Numbered from the stretch's first letter, positions 1 through 9,717 are shown. The stretch: DNA of 64,000 bases from Halocatena marina (GCF_025913575.1 NZ_CP109785.1:3844001-3908000); one strand, 5' to 3'. Made by a program: numbers and translations. The notes: generated by a model from the letters alone, not told the origin.

Positions 1-1497
1 GGAACGCGATTTATGGTTTTCGACCACGCGGGGAGGGTCATCACCAGTGCGTACGAAAAACACGAACAGCACTATCCGGAGCCGGGATGGGTCGAACACG
101 ACCCGATAGAAATCTGGCAGAAGACACAGGCTGTCATCACCACAGCGTTGGATGAAGCCGACGTAGATGCAACTCAGCTCGAAGCAATCGGGGTGACAAA
201 TCAGCGCGAGACGACAGTGCTCTGGGACCGTGACACGGGAGCACCAATCCACAACGCTATTGTCTGGCAGGATCGACGGACGACGGACCGGATCGAAGAA
301 CTTGCCGAGGCAGGCACAGTCGAGGAGATTCGGGACAAGACCGGTCTCGAAGCCGATGCGTACTTTTCAGCCACAAAAGCCGAGTGGCTGCTCGACAACG
401 CCGACCCGATCAAGACACAGCGAGCACGACCAGCTGACCTCCGTGAACGTGCCGAAGACGGCGAAATACTGTTCGGAACGATTGACTCGTGGCTCATCTA
501 CAACCTCACAGGAAACCACATCACCGAGGTCACGAACGCGTCCCGGACTATGCTGTATAACATCCACGATCTCGATTGGGACGACGATCTCTTATCGGAG
601 TTCGACGTTCCACGTGAGATGCTCCCCGAAGTCCGACCATCGAGCGACGATGAGTACTACGGACACACCAATTCCGACGGTTTCCTCGGGGCAGAAATTC
701 CGGTCGCGGGCGCGTTCGGCGATCAGCAGGCGGCGCTGTTCGGCCAGACGTGCTTTGACGCTGGCGATGCGAAGAACACCTACGGTACCGGATCGTTCTT
801 CCTCGCAAACACTGGAGAAGAGGCCGTCGAAAGCGATCACGGTCTGCTGACGACCATCGGTTTTCAGCGATCTGGCGAACCAGTCCAGTACGCACTCGAA
901 GGCTCTATCTTCATCACTGGTGCGGCGATCGAATGGCTGGAAGATGTCGATCTGATCGAGGATGCACTCGTCTCCGAGGAAGTCGCTCGAAGCGTCGATT
1001 CCACAGACGGGGTGTATTTCGTTCCCGCATTCACTGGACTTGGCGCACCCCACTGGGATGGACGTGCGCGAGGAACGATCGTCGGAATGACTCGTGGCAC
1101 CCGCCGTGCGCACATCGTCCGCGCAGCAATCGAATCCATCGCCTTCCAGACGCGGGATGTCGCCGAGGCAATGGAAGCCGATGCGGATATGGAGATCAGT
1201 CGGTTGAAAGTCGATGGTGGTGCGGTGAAGAACAACTTCCTCTGTCAACAACAAGCTGACATCATCGATGCGAACATCGTCCGTCCTGAGGTGGATGAGA
1301 CGACTGCGCTCGGTTCTGCATACGCTGCTGGACTCGCTGTTGGATACTGGAATAATCTCGAAGAACTCCGGGACAACTGGCAGGTCGACCGGGAGTTCAC
1401 TCCAGAGATGAACACCGACGAAGTCGACGCGAAGTACGACCGGTGGAGTGACGCCGTTGAACGGTCGCTCGATTGGGCCCGCGAGGAGGGCGAATAA
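1..1497 (+). CDS. glpK: Glycerol kinase, 5' end outside window
   Basis: FGGY-family kinase that phosphorylates glycerol to glycerol 3-phosphate in the cytoplasm, the entry step of glycerol use. The frame is open from base 1, and its first four codons (GTRF) continue the usual N-terminal phosphate-binding motif. The true start therefore lies before the window, and the ATG at 13 is internal. Visible family motifs are GAFGDQQAALFGQ, the glycine-rich NTYGTGSFF and VDGGAVKNNF near the C-terminus. A GlpX-type membrane gene starts three bases after the stop, so the two are very likely co-transcribed. Assignment is secure; only about ten N-terminal residues are missing. Confidence 0.95.
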   Translation, partial: GTRFMVFDHAGRVITSAYEKHEQHYPEPGWVEHDPIEIWQKTQAVITTALDEADVDATQLEAIGVTNQRETTVLWDRDTGAPIHNAIVWQDRRTTDRIEELAEAGTVEEIRDKTGLEADAYFSATKAEWLLDNADPIKTQRARPADLRERAEDGEILFGTIDSWLIYNLTGNHITEVTNASRTMLYNIHDLDWDDDLLSEFDVPREMLPEVRPSSDDEYYGHTNSDGFLGAEIPVAGAFGDQQAALFGQTCFDAGDAKNTYGTGSFFLANTGEEAVESDHGLLTTIGFQRSGEPVQYALEGSIFITGAAIEWLEDVDLIEDALVSEEVARSVDSTDGVYFVPAFTGLGAPHWDGRARGTIVGMTRGTRRAHIVRAAIESIAFQTRDVAEAMEADADMEISRLKVDGGAVKNNFLCQQQADIIDANIVRPEVDETTALGSAYAAGLAVGYWNNLEELRDNWQVDREFTPEMNTDEVDAKYDRWSDAVERSLDWAREEGE

Positions 1498-1499
1498 AA

Positions 1500-2672
1500 A
1501 TGGGGGTTGATATGGTTATCGAAGCACTCAGTGATCCTGGGCTTTGGATCGCCGCGTTTGCTGGTGGCGCGTTCGGTGCGGCGCTTGGCGCACTCCCAGC
1601 GTTCATTTTCACTGGCTTCATGGTCATCTTCGGAGAGGCTGCGAATCGGACCGGAGTGTTCCTTTCTTCTAACATTCCCGGTGTCTCTCCCGACGATATC
1701 GCCATCGGTATCACAGGAAGTGTTGCGTTCGGTCCCGTTTTCGGTCCACACGTCTCCTTTGCGGGCGGTGCTGCCGCAGCTGCATACGCCGCAGAAAAAG
1801 GCTACATGGATACCGGATTTGATTACCACGAAGCGAAAAATATCGCTCACGCGCTCGGGACGAAACCAGATGTGCTCGCCGTTGGCGGACTGTTCGGCAT
1901 GTTCGGAATGGTCGTCGGCGAAGTGTCCGGCGGTCTCGGTTTGCCGTGGGACCCAATCGCGTTCGGTGTCGTCATCTCGGCTGTCGCTCACAGGCTCGTG
2001 TTTGGCTACTCGCTCATCGGTACTGTTCGGGGCAAGAACATCTTCGATATGACACCGTTCGAGCGGGGTGAGATGCACTCAACGGCCGAAGGCGGCAACA
2101 TCGTCGCCGACGGAGGTGAGAGCGTAGAGGCGGCCGAAACCGGAACTGAAACTGAAACTGAAACACAGAAGACGAATGGGGACGAGGAGACGGTTTCCGA
2201 CGGAGACACAGCCCCACAACGACTTCTCGTCGAACCGTGGCTTCCCCAACAGTATCGCTGGGCTGGCGTTGCGATGATTGGGCTGGTCGTCGGTATCCTC
2301 GGCGGATATCTGGTCGTTTCGACAGGGAGTGTCTTCCTCGGATTTGGCATCAGTGCCGCGACACTCGTGTTCTTGAACTGTGGTGTCGAGAATATTCCCG
2401 TGACTCACCATATCTCGCTACCAGCATCGACCGCAGCAGCGGCGTTAGCTGGTGGGACCGCATCGATGCCGATGGTTCCGTCGCTGGCAATTGCTGCGGT
2501 GTTCGGTATCAGCGGAGCGCTCACCGGTGAGATCGTCCAGCGAGTTTTCTACGCTCACGCAGACACCCACTTCGACCCGCCTGCGACAGCCATCGCCATC
2601 AACACGTTCTTCATCGGGATGCTGTTCCTCCTCGGCGTCTTTCCGGGTCCCTCTTGGATTCCGGTTCCGTGA
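1500..2672 (+). CDS. glpX: GlpX-type membrane protein, putative glycerol transporter
   Basis: A 390-residue integral membrane protein rich in Gly/Ala helices. It has one hydrophilic Glu/Thr-rich loop around residues 195-245 that contains an ETET repeat. In haloarchaea the gene directly after glpK is called glpX and is proposed to take part in glycerol uptake; it is not the fructose bisphosphatase of the same name. The start at 1500 lies two bases after the glpK stop, and another ATG at 1512 is also possible. Transport activity is inferred from position and topology only. Confidence 0.75.
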   Translation: MGVDMVIEALSDPGLWIAAFAGGAFGAALGALPAFIFTGFMVIFGEAANRTGVFLSSNIPGVSPDDIAIGITGSVAFGPVFGPHVSFAGGAAAAAYAAEKGYMDTGFDYHEAKNIAHALGTKPDVLAVGGLFGMFGMVVGEVSGGLGLPWDPIAFGVVISAVAHRLVFGYSLIGTVRGKNIFDMTPFERGEMHSTAEGGNIVADGGESVEAAETGTETETETQKTNGDEETVSDGDTAPQRLLVEPWLPQQYRWAGVAMIGLVVGILGGYLVVSTGSVFLGFGISAATLVFLNCGVENIPVTHHISLPASTAAAALAGGTASMPMVPSLAIAAVFGISGALTGEIVQRVFYAHADTHFDPPATAIAINTFFIGMLFLLGVFPGPSWIPVP

Positions 2673-2769
2673 GTGCGGACATGATCTTTTCGCACAGGTG
2701 TAATTTCAGGAAACCAATCTTGTCGTGTATCGTTCGGATATCCACCCCACTCGTCCCTCTGACATCACG

Positions 2770-3939
2770 ATGGATCTGAGATCGCGCATTCGACGGCGAC
2801 AGCACTCTGGCAACGACGCACAGCTCATACTCGATTATGACGCTGTCAATCCCGCTGTCCATGTCGAAGAGCCAACAGGTCGTGGTCCTGTCCTAGAACA
2901 GCTGCTCGATTACACTGATCCGATCTTTCACGGTCAGCTTCCTTCTCACGCTTACGTCTGGGGTCCATCTGGTTCGGGAAAATCAGCCGTCATCACAGCC
3001 CTTCTCACGCAGCTCGACAGACTCCTCTGTCGATCCCGGACGGCGATTCACACGACGACGCGTGCTCGACCGGACGGAACGCCGGCGTTCGTCTACGTCG
3101 ACGCACGTCGTGCTCGAAGCGACTTCGGCTTGTATCAGACCATCCTCGATAGCGTGCTTGAGGAGTCAGTGCCAGAACACGGCGTCGGGGTCGATGCGAT
3201 CAGTTCGTGGCTCAGCGAACATCTCGAACCGCGCGAAAACCGAGTGCTCGTTGCCGTCGATCACGTTGGTGAACCAGACACCTACTCGCTCTCGGAGCTC
3301 GCGGGGACGCTATCTCCGCTGAACGATTCACTCTCGTGGATCGCCGTCGGTCGGTCACCACCGGACGACCTCCCCGAAATACCTCCTGAGCACATCGAAA
3401 TCCCTGCCTACGACGACCACGTTCTCGTCGATATTCTGACCGAGCGTGCCTCCGACGGCCTCTCTCAGCGAGCCGTCACGCACGAACAGCTGCGTCGCAT
3501 CGTCAGATGGGGTGAGGGTAACGCACACAACGCACTGGCAGCACTGCTCAGCGCAGCGAGCGTCGCAGTCGCTCACAATCGATCTCGTGTTATCGACGAG
3601 GATATTCAGACAGGGATGGACGCTGTTCCGCGCCCCTCGGTATCGCTCGCTCGGGTGCTGTGTCTCTCACAGAATCGTCAGTCCGTGCTGCGTCAACTCG
3701 TCGATCTGGACGACACAGAACGGGCTTCTGTCGACACCACAACAGAGACAATAGCACAAACCTCCGGCGTCAATCTGTCAGAGGCGACGGTCAAGCGCTT
3801 CTTGTACGAACTCGCCGAAACCGGCATTATAGAGCGCGTGACAAACGATACATCTCCGGGCATCGGTCGACCGCCGAGCCGACTCGAACCTCGATTTCCG
3901 ACGCTCGTCTTTCGTCAACTGTACGATCTCCCTTCATGA
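2770..3939 (+). CDS. cdc6: Orc1/Cdc6-family AAA+ ATPase, divergent
   Basis: A 389-residue member of the archaeal replication-initiator family. Walker A GPSGSGKS is at residues 65-72. The Walker B region reads VAVDHVGE (about 161-168) instead of the common hydrophobic-DE core, so ATP hydrolysis may be altered. The C-terminal third looks like the winged-helix DNA-binding domain. The ATG at 2770 is chosen; an upstream GTG at 2725 adds 15 poorly fitting residues. No origin-recognition-box repeats were seen next to it, so it may be a dispersed paralogue rather than an origin-linked initiator. Confidence 0.8.
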   Translation: MDLRSRIRRRQHSGNDAQLILDYDAVNPAVHVEEPTGRGPVLEQLLDYTDPIFHGQLPSHAYVWGPSGSGKSAVITALLTQLDRLLCRSRTAIHTTTRARPDGTPAFVYVDARRARSDFGLYQTILDSVLEESVPEHGVGVDAISSWLSEHLEPRENRVLVAVDHVGEPDTYSLSELAGTLSPLNDSLSWIAVGRSPPDDLPEIPPEHIEIPAYDDHVLVDILTERASDGLSQRAVTHEQLRRIVRWGEGNAHNALAALLSAASVAVAHNRSRVIDEDIQTGMDAVPRPSVSLARVLCLSQNRQSVLRQLVDLDDTERASVDTTTETIAQTSGVNLSEATVKRFLYELAETGIIERVTNDTSPGIGRPPSRLEPRFPTLVFRQLYDLPS

Positions 3940-4604
3940 GTGAGTATACTGTTACACACACCACGCTATGACTATACGGAGTCGTCTTTGTATTGTCCAA
4001 CTGAGAGTCTCAAGTCAGTCTCTGGCTTCCTTCTACCGAAATAAAACAGAATAGGAGAGTTGCGCCGATTCCTACTCAGAAGTCAATAATACTCTTCTAC
4101 TTCGTTCAACTTCCTATCAATTAGTAAAATGATTAAAATCGTCGGTGGATCTATACAAAGATTCCGAGCCAATAGCAAAATACAAAGTGCATAATATGGG
4201 ATTTGGAGCTGAGACGGTGTGAAACCTCTCTCCGAGTCCATCAACCCTACATTCGGCTACGCCTCATTACCACTTCCACGCTCTCGGCTACGCTTTGCTC
4301 CGCCTGCGCTTTCGCTACCGTACCGCAGCTACAGGGCAACAGGAATCCGTAGTCCACACCAGCAGGTCAGTAGGGCCGATGAGAGACGGTCTTATCACAG
4401 GTCGTTGTAGGCTCGGAAAACGAGTCTCCGATCCTCGCTGAGTAGGCTACATACACTCTCATAGCCCACTACTCGTAGCTTTCGCGGATAGGAAATCATC
4501 TAATCAATGCCTGACTGTTCTCCAATCAGCTCTTAATCAGCTAATGTCTCCAGAAACCATTCGATTTTAAAAAATAAACAAACCTTCACAGTGGCACTCG
4601 CCAA
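3940..4604. other. Intergenic region without a supported gene
   Basis: A 665-bp gap between cdc6 and the oppositely oriented exported protein. It is AT-rich at both ends and has a more GC-rich core at about 4215-4430. The core holds two copies of cggctacgc (about 4255 and 4282) and a 63-codon frame lacking any recognisable family. It could be a decayed mobile-element end, but no terminal repeats or transposase similarity can be shown. Confidence 0.5.
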
Positions 4605-5378
4605 CTACGGGTTTTCATTTTCAGGTACGAACTCCTGACCGTTCCACTCGAATTTGACTAATAGGTCTAGGTCATTACCACAGGGCACGGACTCCGTTTG
4701 GTCAGGGTCGGCCGGATCGCCCATACCAACCTCCGCAGAGCCACTCATAGCGCCGCTCTCCACGAACTTCTCAATGTCTGGCCCGGCTTTGAGCTTCACT
4801 TCCTGGATCGGAACATCCGAAGTCCACGAGATCGCGACCGGTTCGGATGGGTCGTTATCCTTGAACTCAGTGGGAGTCACGGTCACATCGTCTGCACTGC
4901 CCTCTGTACCTGGTGTGACACAGAACGCAACGAAACTGATTGCCGGTCGCATATCGGGCGTTGTCGTTGGTGTCGGTGTTGGTGTCGGTGTTGGTGTCGG
5001 TGTTGGTGTCGGTGTTGGTGTTGGTGTTGGTGTTGGTGTTGGTGTCGGTGTCGTCGTCGGTGTTGGTGATGGCTTGACGGAGACTCCAGTGCTACTGGCA
5101 TCGGCATTAGCGTTCGCATTATTATTGTTATTATTTGTATTTGTGTTCTCGAGATTGTTGGAGTTCTTGTTGTTGTTTTTATTTTTGACGATATTCACTG
5201 GATTGTTTTTTGACGTATCAGAGTTTTTATCTGAATTATCGTTTATTTTTGTGACCTTATCGAATTTCGGGACGTGCTTTGTACCGAATGATGCCCCGAC
5301 GGCAGGTACAACGACGACTCCCACGGTCACACTCAGCACCATGAAAACTATCAATGCGGTTTGGGTTTTTTGTTTCAT
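4605..5378 (-). CDS. Exported protein with Asn-rich and Thr-Pro-repeat regions
   Basis: A 257-residue protein of unknown function. Residues 1-30 form a Sec-type signal or anchor. Residues about 40-95 are dominated by Asn, Lys and Asp, which is unusual for an acidic halophile protein. A run of TP dipeptides follows (about 100-140), typical of an extended and possibly O-glycosylated cell-wall spacer. The C-terminal globular part (about 145-257) contains two cysteines that could form a disulfide outside the cell. The Asn-rich stretch is AT-rich in DNA, unlike its neighbours. No lipobox and no C-terminal membrane anchor are visible. Confidence 0.7.
   Translation of the reverse strand: MKQKTQTALIVFMVLSVTVGVVVVPAVGASFGTKHVPKFDKVTKINDNSDKNSDTSKNNPVNIVKNKNNNKNSNNLENTNTNNNNNNANANADASSTGVSVKPSPTPTTTPTPTPTPTPTPTPTPTPTPTPTPTPTPTTTPDMRPAISFVAFCVTPGTEGSADDVTVTPTEFKDNDPSEPVAISWTSDVPIQEVKLKAGPDIEKFVESGAMSGSAEVGMGDPADPDQTESVPCGNDLDLLVKFEWNGQEFVPENENP
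4969..5052. repeat. Hexanucleotide tandem repeat, 14 units of GGTGTY
   Basis: Fourteen consecutive GGTGTC/GGTGTT units lie inside the exported-protein gene and encode its Thr-Pro run on the minus strand. The unit is a multiple of three, so copy-number change would alter linker length without breaking the frame. Confidence 0.95.
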
Positions 5379-5956
5379 GATTGTTGGTTATATGTACAGG
5401 AACAAGCACCATCGAGTCCAATAGACAGCCCGAAGGCTCCTATGAACAGGTCGGTCTGCGTTCCTACTCGCGATATCCGAATACAGCCACTTCAAATTTT
5501 TTCTTTGTGTTTTATATATAAATTTATCCTGTCTAACTATGTTATTTGTAATTAATCAATGATAGTGCTATAAATCACTGGTGGCAGCGTGTTCATATCA
5601 GCCACTAACAGCGTTTTTAACCAACATCACTACTTTTGTTGTGGAACGAGAGATTCATGCTTCTATCATCTATCCCTCATCGTTCCGATCGAAGTATATA
5701 GAACGCACCATGGCTACACGTGGACACAGAATAGATCTGAGTGGAATTGGGCCGAACTCGAATTCTGATGTCATCACTATGGTTGCTGTAAGTCAGAAGG
5801 AGGCGGCGGGAGACATCACCGGGAATCACTAGTGATTCACACTTAATGTATAGACTTATAACGCGGGGAACAGAGGCACTGTACGATCTCGAAACGGGTT
5901 GAGTTTCGTACTGGTCGGTCACTCGCCCAGTCTCCAAAATATCAGAAGGAGTTCAC
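5379..5956. other. Intergenic region, no supported gene
   Basis: A 578-bp, mostly AT-rich gap upstream of the exported-protein gene. Short open frames on both strands lack family resemblance or coding bias. A perfect 16-bp palindrome is at 5823-5838, and a TATA-like cttataa follows at about 5853. Confidence 0.5.
5823..5838. repeat. Perfect 16-bp palindrome
   Basis: GAATCACTAGTGATTC is fully self-complementary with no spacer, the form expected of a dimeric regulator site. It lies upstream of a TATA-like motif with no obvious gene after it. A function is not established. Confidence 0.5.
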
Positions 5957-6109
5957 TTATACTGGCGCAAACAGGAGGAATATCCCGTACGGAATCACGA
6001 ACAGGAGGACGAACATCGCAAGCAGAATAGCGATGTATCCGAAGGTCGTTCCAAGCGCGGTCAGCCACGATGGATGCGTGAACTGGCCGAGGCGTGCTTG
6101 CTGTGTCAT
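5957..6109 (-). CDS. Small single-helix membrane protein
   Basis: A 50-residue protein with a short polar N-terminus (MTQQARLGQF) and a single hydrophobic segment at about residues 18-48. The start at 6109 is preferred because the upstream extension in the same frame (up to 6454) is low-quality, Ser/Arg-rich and overlaps the divergent HPP gene. It is divergent from that gene, so the two may share a regulatory region. The function is unknown. Confidence 0.6.
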   Translation of the reverse strand: MTQQARLGQFTHPSWLTALGTTFGYIAILLAMFVLLFVIPYGIFLLFAPV

Positions 6110-6277
6110 TACTCCACACTGGAACGCTCGCACAATAGAACTGTCGTTGTTATCGCTGCTACTCAGCCCAACGCGAACGTGTGGCTGTGAGAGAGTAAGA
6201 TCAGATAGCGTAGAGAAGAGCAAAGCAGGAAAGGAAAAGGGAAGGATACTATGAGGTGGCTGTGTCGAACGGAGTGT

Positions 6278-6793
6278 ATGAACCGTCGTCGTGTTGGGAC
6301 GAGTCTCTACGCTGGATTTCTGTTCACAGTTCTCGGTCTCGTTGCGTGGGCAAGCGGGCAGCCGTTTATTTTTCCGAGTCTCGGGCCGTCTGCGTTCATT
6401 CTCTCGTTTCAACGCCGAGTTGAGCGAACTCGGCGGACGATCGTTGGAAGCCACGTCATCGGTGGCTGTGCTGGTCTCCTCGCGTACTCCTTACTCGCCA
6501 CTGATGCTACGATTGTTGCGACATCTCCTGCATTCTCTGCAGACGGCCTCCGTCTCGCTGCAAGCGGTGTCGTATCGATTGTACTGACGAGCTGGGGAAT
6601 GATTGCTACCCACACAAACCACGCACCGGCGTGTGCGACGACGCTCATCGTCTCTCTTGGATTGCTTTCGACGCCGGTTCAGGTCGCAATCATTGTGATA
6701 AGCGTCATCGTCCTTGTTGAAGTCCACTCTGTCGTGCTGTCTCTGTTCAAATGGACGGTCGGTGACAGCCACCCTGTGTACCGCGACTCGTGA
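6278..6793 (+). CDS. HPP-family membrane protein
   Basis: A 171-residue protein with about four transmembrane helices. It contains LGPSAFILSF and the HAPACATTLIVSLG segment typical of HPP proteins, some of which take part in nitrite transport in plastids and cyanobacteria. The ATG at 6278 is chosen over the frame start at 6251 because the N-terminus MNRRRVGTSLYAG runs straight into the first helix. The substrate in archaea is unknown. Confidence 0.75.
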   Translation: MNRRRVGTSLYAGFLFTVLGLVAWASGQPFIFPSLGPSAFILSFQRRVERTRRTIVGSHVIGGCAGLLAYSLLATDATIVATSPAFSADGLRLAASGVVSIVLTSWGMIATHTNHAPACATTLIVSLGLLSTPVQVAIIVISVIVLVEVHSVVLSLFKWTVGDSHPVYRDS

Positions 6794-6890
6794 GCACTAC
6801 GTACTGATAGATTGAGTCACGAAACTCGATTGGATCTTGACGAACATTCACAGCTATCCACATCAAACCCTCATCAAGTACTCTCGTGTG

Positions 6891-7088
6891 TCAGCGCACG
6901 ATATCTTCGATGCGGCGGGGTTCGCCCTCAAGCGTCGGACTCTCCTCGATGATTTTCAGCACTTCGTGATCTGTAATTGATGGATACGATTTTTCGATCG
7001 CGTTCTCAATGAGCTGTCGTTCGAGGCGGAATTCAGTTCCCTCGTAGACGACATCGACACCTTGTTCGTCGAATGATAAGGCAGTCAT
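6891..7088 (-). CDS. Small conserved haloarchaeal protein (DUF5800-like)
   Basis: A 65-residue acidic soluble protein. The opening MTALSFDEQGVDVVYEGTEF and the ending EGEPRRIEDIVR match my memory of a small haloarchaeal family named DUF5800; I could not confirm the number. It is divergent from the polymer-forming protein gene, with 99 bp between starts. No catalytic motif is visible and its role is unknown. Confidence 0.7.
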   Translation of the reverse strand: MTALSFDEQGVDVVYEGTEFRLERQLIENAIEKSYPSITDHEVLKIIEESPTLEGEPRRIEDIVR

Positions 7089-7187
7089 GCTCGGTCTTAT
7101 TCACGGCGAAACAAAAACTTCGTCGCTCGTCAGCCGTGCGTCAGACGGTCCCAAGAGATTATAGCCCCGTCGTGGTAACGCTAGTCC

Positions 7188-8033
7188 GTGTCGATTCGCG
7201 GTGATACGCTTGACCGGCTCGTCATTCCAGATGAAACGACGGTCGAAGAACACGATCTCGTGACCGATGGAGACATCATCATCGGTGGGCAGAGTACGGT
7301 CGAGTTCGGGGTGCGCGGACGCAGCGTTATCGCCGGTGAGCGCACCGTATTCGGTGGTTCTATCGAGTCGACAGATGACTGTCGGCTCGATATGTGGTGT
7401 GATGTTCACGGAAACGTTCTCGTGGGTGCAGACGCCTACATCGGAGAGCGGGCGCGCATCGGGGGCCAACTCGTTGTTTCCGGTGACCTCGATATCGGCG
7501 ATGAAGTAGACATCGAAAAAGGCTTCGAGGCGAGTGGTTGGATCATTATCCGGAATCCGATGCCAACCATCGTCTTCCTGTTCCTGTATCTCTCGCATTT
7601 GTTGCGGCTCGGTGAGGAGGAAGCGGCTGCAGAGGTTGCAAACGAGTTCTTGGGCGAACAAGATGACGCACTCGTTATTCCTCGTGGCTCACACGTGAGC
7701 GACGATATGTGGCGCGTCTCGACCCCGGGTGTTATCGGCAACGGCTGTCGGTTACACGGGAATATCAGAGCGGCATCGCTCACTGTCGGTGAGGACAACG
7801 ACGTGTTCGGGAGCCTCAGAACGAAACGCTGTATCACGATCGGGAAAGGGACCCGTATTCACGGCGACGTAACCACACGGCACGGCACGGTCACCGTCGC
7901 CGAAGGCGCGGAGGTGCTCGGCGATATCTCCTGTGGTGATCTCGATCTGCACGATAGAGCGACCATTGACGGCGCGATCCGTGCGAGCGGCGAGATGTCG
8001 ATTACGAACGATTCCATCCACGAAACCATGTAA
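7188..8033 (+). CDS. Polymer-forming (bactofilin-like) beta-helix protein
   Basis: A 281-residue protein built of short Gly- and hydrophobic-rich turns (for example VLVGADAYIGERARIGGQLV). This pattern is typical of right-handed beta-helices in polymer-forming cytoskeletal proteins. A Pro-initiated hydrophobic segment at about residues 125-140 interrupts two helix blocks. It starts with GTG at 7188 and ends just before ychF, so the two may be co-transcribed. It probably forms cytoplasmic filaments or scaffolds; this is an inference from the fold. Confidence 0.75.
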   Translation: MSIRGDTLDRLVIPDETTVEEHDLVTDGDIIIGGQSTVEFGVRGRSVIAGERTVFGGSIESTDDCRLDMWCDVHGNVLVGADAYIGERARIGGQLVVSGDLDIGDEVDIEKGFEASGWIIIRNPMPTIVFLFLYLSHLLRLGEEEAAAEVANEFLGEQDDALVIPRGSHVSDDMWRVSTPGVIGNGCRLHGNIRAASLTVGEDNDVFGSLRTKRCITIGKGTRIHGDVTTRHGTVTVAEGAEVLGDISCGDLDLHDRATIDGAIRASGEMSITNDSIHETM

Positions 8034-8083
8034 TGGAGGTGTGGAATCGAAAGGCACTCTCCGACGCCGACCCTGTACGGTGT

Positions 8084-9277
8084 ATGGTTTCACTCTCCCT
8101 CTCGCTTGCCCTTGCCGGAAAGCCCAATGCCGGGAAGTCCACGTTCTTTCGTGCGGCGACGCTCGCAGATGTCGAAACCGGTAACTACCCATTCACAACG
8201 ATCGATCCGAATAGAGGTGTGAGTCACGTCCGCACGGAATGTCCTTGTCTTGCACGTGAAGAGCGCTGTGACAGCGACAACTGCCACGACGGCATTCGCT
8301 TTGTTCCAGTCGAACTGCTCGATGTAGCGGGACTCGTCCCCGGTGCGCACGAGGGTCGAGGTCTCGGTAATCAGTTCCTCGACGCTCTCTCGAACGCCGA
8401 TTGTGTCATCAACGTTGTCGACGCCAGTGGTGCGACGAATGCCGAGGGTGAACCGGTCCCAACTGATTCGTACGACCCCGTTCAGGACGTGGATTTCATC
8501 CAACAGGAGATGGACCTCTGGCTCGCGGGAATCGTTGATCGAAACTGGGAAACCGTCGAACGTCAGTCCCGATCGCCCAACTTCGACCTCGAAGACGCGC
8601 TGACAGAGCTACTGACCGGCTTCGGCGCGAGCGAGCCGAAAGTCGCATCAACGCTTCGTGCGGTCGACTATTCTGACGATCCACTCTCGTGGGACAGCGA
8701 CGATCGTGAACGACTGGCGCGTGAGCTACGCGCCCGCACAAAGCCCATCATCGTCGCTGCCAACAAAGCAGACACCGCCTCAACAGAGAACATCGAACGA
8801 CTCCGCGAGACAGGAAGCCGCGTGACTCCGACCACAGCAGAGGGTGAGTTTGCTCTCCAACAGGCCATGAACGCGGGCGTCATCGAGTACGATTCTGGCG
8901 ATCCAGATTTCACCGTCGTCGGTGATCTTACGGACGAACAAGAACGCGGATTGGAACGGATTCGTACCGTGATGAGCGACTGGGGTGGAACCGGCGTTCA
9001 GGAAACGTTGAACACGGCCGTCTACGATCTTCTCGATCATATCACCGCTTATCCTGTTCAAAACGAGACGAAGTGGACCGACGGGCAGGGAGTTGTTCTT
9101 CCTGATGCCTTCCTCCTCCCGCGTGGGTCGACCCCGAAGGATCTCGCATACGCCGTCCACTCCGATATTGGGGACGGCTACCTCCACGCGGTCGATGCAC
9201 GTTCTGGACGACGCGTAAGCGATGAGTACGAACTTGAAGAAGGAGACGTGATCAAGATCGTTAGCACGGCTACGTGA
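8084..9277 (+). CDS. ychF: OBG-type GTPase/ATPase YchF
   Basis: A 397-residue P-loop NTPase of the Obg/YchF group, linked to ribosome and stress functions. The Walker A motif AGKPNAGKST is close to the N-terminus, and the switch region DVAGLVPGAHEGRGLGNQFL is intact. The C-terminal TGS domain carries LPRGSTPKDLAYAVHSDIGDGY. The ATG at 8084 is chosen because it places the P-loop at the family-typical position. The frame is open back to 8033, where it overlaps the previous gene. Confidence 0.9.
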   Translation: MVSLSLSLALAGKPNAGKSTFFRAATLADVETGNYPFTTIDPNRGVSHVRTECPCLAREERCDSDNCHDGIRFVPVELLDVAGLVPGAHEGRGLGNQFLDALSNADCVINVVDASGATNAEGEPVPTDSYDPVQDVDFIQQEMDLWLAGIVDRNWETVERQSRSPNFDLEDALTELLTGFGASEPKVASTLRAVDYSDDPLSWDSDDRERLARELRARTKPIIVAANKADTASTENIERLRETGSRVTPTTAEGEFALQQAMNAGVIEYDSGDPDFTVVGDLTDEQERGLERIRTVMSDWGGTGVQETLNTAVYDLLDHITAYPVQNETKWTDGQGVVLPDAFLLPRGSTPKDLAYAVHSDIGDGYLHAVDARSGRRVSDEYELEEGDVIKIVSTAT

Positions 9278-9717
9278 CATCCTCACGCCCCTTGTATCCC
9301 GACACATAGTTCGTGGTGTGCTCGGTCGGCACAGCGTGAACCATGATTCGAGAGCTGATTAGTATGAGAGAAATGGAAAGACTCATCTTCTAATTATTCT
9401 GTTATATAACTGATTAAAAATATATGAAAAATACACGCGCTCTTGTTGAGCGTGTTTCTGTCAAAATCCGTCGACGATTCGGTGTTTGGTCAGCATTCGT
9501 CGAATTCTGCGCTGCAACTACTTTTGGTTATCATGAATAACTGTGCTATATCGTATCCTTAGAACAGAATGTAGCTCCGGTTCACGTGGAGACTAACATA
9601 TGATGATTATTTTATATATTTGTGGGATTGATGTCATATTATGAACGTTCAAGTTATATATTATTGCCACAATTACGCCACTCTCCAACGAATACAGACG
9701 GACTGTGAAATGGTTTC

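Noticed and set aside
4219..4410. A 63-codon frame in the gap after cdc6, suspected transposase relic
   Set aside because: No recognisable transposase motif, no terminal repeats and no supporting promoter.
4654..5424. A 256-codon frame antisense to the Thr-Pro-repeat protein
   Set aside because: It is open only because the GGTGTY repeat reads Val-Gly on that strand. The sense product has a proper signal peptide.
5957..6454. A 165-codon reading of the small membrane-protein frame
   Set aside because: The first 115 codons are low-complexity and overlap the divergent HPP gene; the ATG at 6109 gives a clean short membrane protein.
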